A stretch of 64,000 nucleotides of DNA, taken from positions 19,516,501-19,580,500 of the forward strand of contig CM053794.1 in assembly GCA_028671895.1 (NCBI GenBank), read 5' to 3'. The notes below the pieces were generated by a model. That model searched no databases. It was not told where the DNA came from and saw only the letters and a list, made by a program, of their open reading frames with translations. Shown piece after piece: positions 52,363 through 61,989 of the stretch (positions are counted from its first letter, which is position 1; the number at the start of each line of letters is the position of its first letter). A program made the translations under genes and the position numbers. This DNA is from Oenanthe sinensis. Lineage: Eukaryota; Streptophyta; Magnoliopsida; Apiales; Apiaceae.

Positions 52363-52652
52363 ATATAAAATGATGGAGGGAAGGAAACCAAATGTGAAAT
52401 ACTTTCACATATTTGGAAACAAGTATTTTATTCTTAAAACAAAACCTGAGCAGTTGAAAAATTTTGAACTCAAAGCAGATGAAAGAATTTTAATTGGTTA
52501 TTCCACAACCTCCAAAACTTCATCAAAGGCATTTAAAGTGTTTAACATGAGAACCAAGGTAGTCATGGAATCTATACATGTCTCTTTTGATGAAATAAAG
52601 ATAACATGATTACATGATGAAGAAGCTCATGAATCTCTAAGTTTTGATAATG

Positions 52653-52835
52653 AACTGCTCTCACTGATGTTCAGTAAGCCTTTCATCTTGAATGGTTTGC
52701 AATGACGTATGCATGATTCTTGTTTGCATGTCCTTCTGGATTTCTGTGCTACATATTAGTATTATTTGACTGTCTTTGTTTCTTAGTTGAGTTTTCGTTA
52801 TCACTATTACATATTACGTTACATTATGCATTACA
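52653..52835 (-). repeat. F 3' LTR, first 183 bp only
   Basis: Minus strand: TGTAATGCATAATGTAACG at 52835, similar to the B LTR start. It is cut at 52653, where D integrase sequence begins, so the U3 array is lost. Confidence 0.75.
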
Positions 52836-52850
52836 ATCTCCCCCTATTTA
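52836..52850 (-). other. F polypurine tract
   Basis: ATCTCCCCCTATTTA on the plus strand (TAAATAGGGGGAGAT) adjoining the LTR start. Confidence 0.85.
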
Positions 52851-53029
52851 GTTGTTAGAGTTCGACAAGCAAATCATGTGAGAGGATAACTCAACTGATA
52901 CTTATAAGAAAAAAATAAAGTGCAGAAAGATAGGAAATAATAAAAACTACATTCTGGATTGTATTTTACCTTTCCAGATTTCTTTACAAGTACAAGAGAA
53001 GTTTGTTCCTCTAGCCTGAACAAATATTT

Positions 53030-56000
53030 CTATGATCTTATGCTTCTTTGTACTGTGTCTTGCTTATTCTTTGACCTTGTCTCGGAGTAATGCTTTCTTA
53101 GATCTTCTTCTTCTTTCTCTAACCTTGCTTTGACTAGATCCCTAGTTTCAACTTCAAGAGTGTTGGCAGGAGGTGGTTCTTCTAGTTTCTTCAAAACTTC
53201 TGTGAGAAATGCAGTCGAATTTGTCTTAGAGATTGACTTGAAGGCCAAAGATTTTCTCTTTGAAAACACGAACACCGTTATTCTCTTTGGAAAGCCTTTC
53301 ACTCTGTCAGTGTCATGCATAGACTCTTCTGCCAGTTTCTCCATCAGAACATCTTGAATCATCCTCAAAGATTTCTTGTCTGATTTGACAGTGTATTTCT
53401 TAACCCTAGAAAAGACTTTTCTAATTATTTCAGAATTGTTCCTTTTCTGCTTTGACAGTTCCTTTTTCTTATCCACTCCATTTTTCTTGAACAAGAAGTA
53501 CTTTGTTCTATTTGGCTCCGTTTGAATGCAAGGTTCTGAATCTTTTATGGTTTTAATTTCTTCAGTTTCATCCTCTCTTTTCACAATACTGGATCTTGGT
53601 AGTATTTGGTAGTCTCCATAAGATATCTTCCTGATGTTTTTATAGCTCTGTTCATCCTGAATGTATAGATTAGCTTAGCAGCCTTTAGACCTTCTTCAGT
53701 TCTGTTCTTTTTGCTTCTGAGTCTCCCTTCTACATACTGCATGAACATTACTTGTCTCGACTCCAGACATTCATCTGACAAAGTTAGATTGTGTAGTGTT
53801 GTTGCTTTGTAGAACTTGATCACCGGAGGCTTCTCAAATACTTCGACACCTATCTCAATGATCTTATTTTTAATTAGATCTCGCAGTATCTCATTTGTCT
53901 TGTGTCCCCCAAAGATGACTTTCCTCTTCAGCACCTACAACTCCACAATATTCATATTCTCAAAGCTCTTTGTCGATAAAATTCTAGATCCCAGTGTTGT
54001 TGAATTGATTTACATTTTCCATCCATATTTGAAAGCACTTGCACGCTTGTGATCTCATCTGAAAGCATAATATAGAATTCATGAACATCTTCAAATTTCT
54101 CCCTCATGGTTCTGAAAAGGTCAAGGACTTCTCTATCTTTCTTCTGATTCAGAGTTAACTTCTTCTTCTTCAGCAGACTCCTTGCTTCATCCCATTCAGG
54201 ACCAACTTTGGCTTCTATATCCTTGATTTTATTCCTTCTTTTCATTACTTGCTGAGCCCTTTTCCATTTTTTTCTCATTAAATCTTGAGCTTGAACTATG
54301 TCTGGAGTAACAACTTCATCTACAGCAACTAGAAGACAGTCATTATCAAAAGCATATTCTTCAGCAAATTCCTCCTCGACATCTATTCCTGCAGCCTTTG
54401 CTATTTCCTCTATTTCAGTCTCAGTTGGAACATCTATTTGCACATAGGGTTCAAATATATCTCCTTCCTCCAGCTTCCTCACTCCAGGCCTATAGAAGAT
54501 ATTTGACTCCTCCTAAGATGTATACTCCATTATCATATCAGCTCCAACTTTTTCTTATTATCTTCTCTACCCCTCAGTTGGGTTATCCTCCCTTCTGACC
54601 GGAGTAATCTGAGCTGTTAAAGTTGATTGATTAGAAATAGGAACTTTCTGAGCCAGCAGTTGTTGGACTAACTCTTTGATTTCTTTCATTTTAGCTCGTT
54701 GTTGCTCTTGCACTACCAAGATTTTCCTTATCGAATAGTGAATTTTTCTTACTTGGGCCTCCAGATTTAGAATCCTTTGACTGTGTGTTGTGTGTGTATT
54801 GTGTGGGGTATTTGTTTGGCTAATGGGTGTCTCACCGCTCACTGTTACTATTTGATCACGTCCCTCAACACTCACACTCAGCTGATCAGGGTCAAGGAAT
54901 TGAAGATCACTAAGGTTAAGTGTTTCACTCAGCTCCATTATAGCATCCTGATCTTCAGTACCTGCAAGAAAATCTCTATCCCTTCTATGGGTAGGTTGCC
55001 TCTCCGCCGGACCACTGTGGGTGGGGAGAACTCCTTTTTCAGGAACTGAAGGGTTGAGATCCAGTGTGGTCACCACTATGGATTCTGTAATGATTGGCAG
55101 AGTTGTAGAATTCGTGATGCCAGCTGAAGCCATTGAAGGCATTACCTGTTCATAGACGCCCTGAATATGTACTACTACCGAAGCAGTAGATACTCTATTA
55201 ATAGAGTGCACATCCCTTCTGTGGGTGTGTTGTCCCTCCGGCTGACCTGTAAAGGTGGGGAGGACTTCCTTTGTAGGAGCTAGAATTTGAACTCCAGGGG
55301 GTCACCACTTCAGGCAATGTAGTGATTGACAAATGAGAGCCTATGGTGCCCCGCGATGCCTGTGAAGGCATTTCCACATGAAGTGGTGATGTTGTTGATG
55401 TAGCTACTCCATGAATGGAGACCTCTTCCCTTCTAAAGAAGAGTTGCATTTCCACTTCACCCACTTGGGGAGGGAAAATATCATTAATAGGATCTGGAGA
55501 TGTTAAGTCCAGGGGGGTCATGACATTTGACAATGTAATGAATTGCTCTTGAGAGTCAGTGATGCCCCCAACTGTCTGTGAAGATAGGTTCTAAATTGGA
55601 TTAACCAAAACAGTGCTAGCTACTGAAGTAGCAGATTTTGTTTCCATCTCTGTTTCTGTTCCCTTACTTTTCAGGATTTTATCAATTTCAGAATTTAGAT
55701 CACAAAGGATAAGAAAGGTCTCAGAGATTGGAGAATCAGGTTCTTGCTCACAGTTGCCTTAGGTTTAAAATTCATTTTATGTCATTTTTGAGAAGGCAAA
55801 GCTGTAGGGGATATTTCTATAATTTCCTGATTTGGTAGGGACTCACTCCTATAATCTAAATCAAGGGTTCTTTTTCTGGTTTGAGGAGATGAAGGGAGTG
55901 TTTATTATTCTCTGGCAGTGGTCAGAACTGGTTGGTCGCCAAGTTCATTGCCAGCTTCGAAGGCCACTGAGGGCTCTAGTGTGTGCACTTCCATTTGAGG

Positions 56001-57183
56001 CACAGAAGTAGATATTGTGACAAATTCATCTTATAGAAAAGCAGAAAAGTCCAAATCAAAAAGTGTACGTTCTTCCATTTGTTCATCAGAAAGGTCAAGA
56101 ATGTGCACATCAGTGTTCTGAGTCTCTTCCACTATGTCCTTAATAGCTACCTCATCTGTTGGATTTTCAGGGCTTTTCCTTTGATATTCTTCAGGAATTG
56201 GTTCTTGTTCATTTTCATAATCAGCTTCAACCATTATTTCATCTTCTTTCTCAGTGTCAGGTTCTACTTCTTGAGTTACTGCTATGCTTCCTGAGTCACT
56301 GGATGTTTCAGCTTCATTGTCCTCTTCAGAGGTTGCTTCTTCTTCTTCAGTTGCAGCTTCTTCTTCTTCTGTATCTTCTTCTTCAACCTGTCTAAGAAGA
56401 GCAAAGTAATCTCAAATGGACTCATTCATTGGAGTAGAAGTATACCTGTTTAGATAGTCAGTCTCATTCTGTAGCAACATGATTGTTTTGAACAGTAGTG
56501 GGGGGGACTCTTCCAACGGTCTGTTCTGAAACATATGGAGTTGATCAGCGTCCAGTACTTGGTTCAACACCAGCTGCAAAAATATTTTGATACAGACAGA
56601 AGTTCTCTATTTTTGCCTGGTTCTTTAGGATCTCCGCCATGATCAATTTTCTAAAATTGATTCTTGTCTCAGAAGCCACTGCATAACCAATCATCTTGTT
56701 AAACTAAGTAATCTCGTGGAAGCCACATGTCTTTGGTGCAAAGCCATGAGACAAGATGTTAAAGAATAAGTTCCACTCCTTGGGTAGATGATTTTTGTAT
56801 ATCTTCTTCGGGAGATTGTTGTTTTTTCTGGTGCAGTGCAAAAACATAAAGAAGTTGTCTATCTCCGTCTGAAATGGTTCATCTTCAAAATTTTCAATCA
56901 GCAGATGAAGTGCTCGATTGATGTCATTTTCTGTTATCCGCACTTTTTGTCACTGAATTTTGCAAGTAAACACTAATATCCCACCTGCAGATGTGTTCTG
57001 AGCAGATCTGTATACCCGTTATAGAAGATTCTTATTTAAAGGAACAACAGTTGTTAGTGCATAACGGACTATCAAATATTCATTTAAAAACCTAGCCCAT
57101 TTTCCTAACTCACCTGCCTCTGTCCAATCATCTACTAAAATTAACAAATAATTAGACTTTTTAATCTCAAATTTACCTTCCAT
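53030..57183 (-). pseudogene. F ORF3, broken
   Basis: ATG at 57183 (MEGKFEIKKSNYLL). The phrase LPKEWNLFFNILSHGF (about 56780) matches LRKEWSFFFDQIAKCF of A ORF3, so the two ORFs are related. It is broken into open pieces 56943-56704, 56234-56031, 55533-55198, 55211-54567, 54482-53952, 53934-53581 and 53584-53030 in three frames. The middle (about 55000-55530) holds imperfect repeats of an (V/M)TPLDL... Pro-rich unit of about 240 bp; Lys/Glu-rich coiled coil lies at 54480-53960. It ends 53030, followed by a 180-bp 3' UTR. No membrane segment is seen. Confidence 0.8.
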
Positions 57184-58512
57184 TTAATTAAAGTGAAAGG
57201 TAATTTTTATGAATTAAAATTACTAATTAATATCGAATTATTTTAGTAAATTATGATCCAAACCCTAATTTTTAAAATTACTTGGATTGTCATGAAATTA
57301 ATATATGATGAACTCTTAGTAATCTTAAGCACACTTTTAATTTTATTATGATTTTGAATCGATTTAAAATTATCAAAACCCTAGCCAATCAGTTCGATAT
57401 ATGTAAAATTGATATTTTAAAAACCCTAACCAAAATAAATGGGACCACTTGCAAATGTAAGGTATGAAAGTGGGTTCCACAAATATGGTTCTAGATTAAA
57501 AATCGGTCAATAAATGGCTTAAATTTGTTCGATTAAAAATTTTCAGATCTGTGTTATTTTTCTTGCGCCTCTAATGGTGAAAGTACTGTGTGTATAATTG
57601 AGGATCGCAACAAAAACACTGCACACCTATTTATAGGCACCACAAATATAGAAATGAAATTTGCTAAGTGTTTTGTTGCGCCTATACAGTGCTCGCACTG
57701 TATTGGCGCCACAAAACTACTAAGCGCAACAAAAAAAGAACTAGGCTTATTTATGTTGCGCCTCCACAGTGTATTCATTGTGATGGCGCCACATAAATCC
57801 ATAGCACCACAAAACACTTAACAACAAAATCTTAAGTGATTTGTTGCGCCTCTATAGTGGTGACACTGCATAGACGCAACAAAACCTATAGGTGTAACTT
57901 GATTTTACAAGAAAAGTTCTAAGTACTTGTGTTCATTTTATGTTGCGCCTATACAGTCAAACCACTGTATATGCGCTACTAAATAATGAAGCACCACATA
58001 TTACTTGAATAAAATCTTAAGTGCTCCTAGATTTTGCTACTAATACATAATAATATTTATAAATAATTTGAATAATTAATCAATAATAATTAATTACTCA
58101 CAAATATTATTTCACAAAATATTTATTAATAATAATAATAACATTAATTGTTAAAATTATTATCATAAATAAATTATGTTTCTTATTATTTTACTTTTAT
58201 TTTAAATACGAGAATAGATATAAATATTCATCTTTTTTATTTAAAATAATTTCAAATAATATTTAAATATATAAGTGCCAAGAATTTATCAATTAAATAA
58301 AAGCACTTAAATATTTTCTAAGATCAAAATTAAACAAATACAAGATTAATAAAATTAGCAGGCATGCACAAGGTATTTATCTAACATTTAATCTTAATAA
58401 CTGGAAAATAGTTTGGTAAATAAATTCACAAGTCCTAAAAATATTAAAATTAATCAACTAGTGAATTTATCAGCTTCAAATTACAGTAATTGATTACTAA
58501 CTAATTAGTTAG
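57184..58512 (-). promoter_or_regulatory. F pol-ORF3 spacer
   Basis: 1.3 kb without a gene. 57562-57995 is a hairpin-motif array (own entry). 58030-58512 and 57190-57540 are AT-rich and I see nothing specific in them. Position and motif sharing with LTR E parallel the A-family spacer. Confidence 0.55.
57562..57995 (-). repeat. array of TTGTTGCGCC...GGCGCCACA hairpins in F spacer
   Basis: Four or five imperfect stem-loops in a row, for example TGTTGCGCCTATACAGTG facing CACTGTATTGGCGCCACA (57676-57716), TGTTGCGCCTCCACAGTG facing TTGTGATGGCGCCACA (57754-57793), TGTTGCGCCTCTATAGTG facing CACTGCATAGACGCAACA (57841-57883) and TGTTGCGCCTATACAGTC facing ACTGTATATGCGC (57941-57977). The same half-motifs form the E LTR array. 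Confidence 0.9.
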
Positions 58513-58514
58513 TA

Positions 58515-58765
58515 CTCCCTCCGTCCCGGCCAAATGTTTACATTTGGTCCGGGCACGGAGACCAAGGATAGTGGGTGTAATAGTGATTTTATTGTTAAAA
58601 TAAATGAAGTAGTGGGTGTAATAGTGTAAAGTGTTGAAAAAGTGGAGTGAAGTAGTGGATGTAATAATATATTTATTGTTAAAAGTTACTATTTTTAGTA
58701 ATGTAAAGAATTGGGTGGGACGTCCCAAAAAGGAAAGTGTAAAGAATTGGTTGGGACGGAGGGAG
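58515..58765. mobile_element. Stowaway-type MITE (251 bp)
   Basis: Terminal inverted repeat CTCCCTCCGTCCC at 58515-58527 and GGGACGGAGGGAG at 58753-58765, flanked by TA on both sides (58513-58514, 58766-58767): the Tc1/mariner-type Stowaway signature. No ORF. AAAGAATTGG(G/T)TGGGACG occurs twice near the right end. It sits directly after the RNase H end of F pol (GMLNS). Confidence 0.95.
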
Positions 58766-58767
58766 TA

Positions 58768-61700
58768 GAATTTAACATCCCAAGTTCACAAACCAGTCTA
58801 GTGAAAGTGATTTCATCCAGTGATTTAGTGAAGATGTCTGTAATTTGTTGCTCTGTAGGTACAAAATGTAACTCTATAGTACCATTCATGACATGCTCTC
58901 TTATGAAATGATACTTGATATCAATGTGCTTGGTCCTTGAATGTTGAACAAGATTGTTTGTGATGTCTATAGCACTTTTGTTGTCACAGAATATTGGAAT
59001 TTTGCTCAGCAACAGTCCATTGTCCTGAAGTTGGTTCCTTATCCACAAAATTTGTGCACAGCAACTCCCAACAGCAACATATTCAGCTTCAGCTGTTGAC
59101 ATTGCAACTGAGTGCTACTTCTTGCTGTACCAGAACACCAATCTTCTACCACGGAATTGACAACTCCCTGATGTAATCTTTCGATCAATCCTACAACCTG
59201 CATAATCAGAATTTGTATAGCCAACAAAATCAAAACCTGTATCTTTAAGATACCAAATTCTAAAATTCAGACTTCCCTTAATATACCTAAAAATCTTTTT
59301 AACAGCTATAAGATGTGATTCTTTAGGGTTAGACTGAAACCTAGTACACAAGCATGTAGAAAACATAATATTTGGTCTACTTGCAGTTAAGTAAAGTAAA
59401 GTGATGTCTACTTTCTTACCAGGTTCATCTTTATCAAGCTTAGTGGCAGTTGCCATAGGGGTTTTGGCTGATGATGCATCTTCAAGACCATACTTCTTCA
59501 ATAGATCTCTGATGTACTTGGTCTGGCAAATGAAGATTCCATCTTTCTTTTGGCTTACTTGGAGTCCAAGGAAGTAATTCAGCAGTCCCATCATGCTCAT
59601 TTTATACCTACTCTGCATTAGCTTAGCAACACTACTACACAACTGATCATTAGTAGAACCAAATATAATGTCATCCACATATACATGTACTAATATCATG
59701 TCATTTTTATGCATTTTATGAAACAGAGTCTTATCTATGACACCTTTAGTGAAACCATTTTCAAGTAAAAATATAGATAGAGTGTCATACCATGTCCGAG
59801 GTTCTTTCTTTAAGCCATAGAGTGCCTTGAAGAGAAAGTATACAAAATCTGCAAGTTCTGATCTTCAAACCCTGGGGTTTGTTCCACATACACTTTTTCT
59901 TCAAGCTCTTTATTCAGTAATGCACTCTTCACATCCATTTGATAAACTTTAAAGTTGGAATGTGATGCGAATGCCAGAAACATCCTGATAGCTTCAATCC
60001 TTGCCACTGGTACGTATGTTTCATCATAATCTATTCCTTCTTCTTGGGAATAACCTTTAGCAACCAGTCTTGCTTTGTTCCCCGTAACAATGCCATCTTC
60101 ATCCAGTTTATTTCTGAATACCCACTTTGTGCCAATTATAGACTTGTTCTTTGGCCTAGGTACCAACTTCCTGACTTTTTGTCTTTCAAATTGATTGAGT
60201 TCTTCTTGCATAGCAATAACCCAATCTGAATCTTCTAGAGCTTCTTCCACTTTCTTTGGCTCTATTTCAGAGATAAAACCATAGAATAAACATTCATTCT
60301 GAGAAGCACGACTAGTTTTGACTCCAGCATCTAGATCTCTGAGAATTAACTCAAAGGGGTGATCTCTACTCCACACCCTATGTCTAGGCAAATTTGCCCT
60401 AGATGATTTAGCCTGATTATCATTGAAGTGCTAAGTCATGCTATTAGATCCTTCAGTTGCTCCCTTTGGGCTGCTGCTTGGATGAGAATGAGATTCTCTG
60501 CCACTACTAGTAGTTTCTGTGAATCTTCCACTGTTTCCACTACTAGGGTCAGAATCATCATTGTTGTTATTCTCATTTGGTGCTTGATTTTCTATTGCAA
60601 AATCAGGTTCTATTTCACCTTCTTCTGAGTTCATATTTTTAAACTGCAGAGTTTCAGTGTTATCTGTTCTTTATAGACTTGGGAGCTTAAGATCATCGAA
60701 AGTTACATTCATGCTTTCAATGACCTTTTTGCGTTCAATCACATAAACCCTGTATGCCTTAGATTCCAGAGAGTAGCTAAGAAATATGCCTTCATGAGCC
60801 TTGGATTCAAACTTTCCTAGATGTTCATCATCTTTCAATACAAAGCACTTTCCTCCAAACACATGAAAGTATTTCAGTGTTGGTTTCTTGTTTGCCATCA
60901 ACTCGTACGGAGTCTTGTCATGATATTTATTTACCAGGGTACGGTTCTGAGTATAGCAATTTGTGTTGACTGCTTCAGCCCAAAAGTATAGAGGTAACTT
61001 AGCTTCATTCAGCATTGTTTTTACTGCTTCAACTAAAGTTCTGTTCTTTCTTTCTACTACTCCATTTTGTTGTGGAGTTCTAGACGCTGAATATTGTCTT
61101 GAAATCCCTTTCGCAATATAGAAATCATTCATGGTTACATTCCTGAATTCTGTTCCATTGTCAGACCATATTTTCCTGACAGGAAAATCATCTTCTAACT
61201 CTATCTTCTTTATGTGATCAATGATTGTTTGAGGGGCTTCATCCTTTGAGGCTAGAAACAACACCCATGTGTACTTGGAGTAGTCATCTATGATTACTAG
61301 TGCATATCTCTTTCTTGACATAGACATGACGTTGACTGGACGAAATAAATCCATATGCAGAAGTTGCAGTGATTCAGTAATGTCTGATGAATCTTTGCTT
61401 CGGTGAGATGTTTTCTTTGACTTCCCCTTTTCACATGCTTCATATAAACCTTCTTGACAAAATTCCATATTAGGTAAACCTCTAACCAATTCCATCTTAA
61501 TTAAAGATTTCATTGCCTTGAAGTTCAGGTGTGAAAGTTTTTTATGCCATAACCAACTGTCCTCTGTTGAAGCTTTGTTGTAAAAATATTGAACTTCGCC
61601 TTTGCTTGTAGAGAATAAGTAAGCCACAAAGAGATTCCCCTTTCTCACTCCTTGAAGAGCAAGCTTCGCATCTTTCCTGTTTTGGATTGCACATATTTCC

Positions 61701-61972
61701 TTTTCAGAAGTTACTTTGTAGCCCTTGTCAGTGAACTGACTGATACTTAGAAGGTTGTGCTTTAATCCGTCCACAAGAGAGATATTTTCTATGATAACAT
61801 TTCCAATTTCCAGATTGCCATATCCCGTTGTGAATCCCTTGCTGTTATCTTCAAAGGTCACTATCGGGCCAGCTTTCTCAATCACATCTGATAGCAGGGC
61901 TTTATCACCAGTCATATGCCTTAAACAGCCACTGTCGAGAATCTACATGACATGTTTGTTCTTTGTTATGCC
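58768..61972 (-). pseudogene. pol: F pol (protease, integrase, RT, RNase H), broken
   Basis: TGCAGGG at 61977-61971. Protease D-S-G intact (61936-61928) but the Trp before it is TAG (61945-61943). Integrase frame 61915-60671: the first Cys of HHCC is Tyr (GLYEAC, about 61443); D-D-35-E is kept (IDDYSKYTW, SDNGTEF, QNGVVERKN). RT starts 60391, with a frameshift near 59850; YVDD is present in 59714-59115, and about nine codons (SYRGMIGS region) are missing near 59400. A TAG (59115) separates RNase H, which runs 59102 to GMLNS, where the MITE sits. Full domain order but not functional. Confidence 0.9.
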
Positions 61973-61989
61973 CTGCAACCACAGATTGA

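Larger units (their letters stand above)
47241..52652 (+). mobile_element. D: decayed A-related copia element, 3' truncated
   Basis: Truncated 5' LTR, PBS, gag with many stops, and protease-integrase interrupted by the solo LTR E at 51170 and continuing from 52368. RT, RNase H, ORF3 and 3' LTR are missing: F begins at about 52653. Gag starts MSVNKYERIRIPILK as A gag starts MSGNKDGNSKIPMLK, and the U3 motif CAGAGTTT differs by one base from the A motif. Confidence 0.85.
50108..52652 (+). pseudogene. pol: D pol (protease-integrase), interrupted by E and truncated
   Basis: Starts at TGCAGGG (50108). The protease D-S-G is present (VIDSGCSA) but is followed by TAG at 50158. From 50161 it is open through the HHCC finger (WNWHKKMCHL ... 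GLCDSCQKAK), the D-D-35-E core (VDDYTRFTW, SDNGTEF, QNGVVERKN) to TPYE at 51169. E interrupts, and the frame resumes at 52368 (MMEGRKPNVKYFHIFG) to TGA 52607. Then F cuts it. No RT remains. Confidence 0.88.

Noticed and set aside
45571..52652. B and D as one continuous element
   Set aside because: Each has its own integrase, D has its own LTR end, PBS and gag at 47241-50093, and a LINE scrap separates them.
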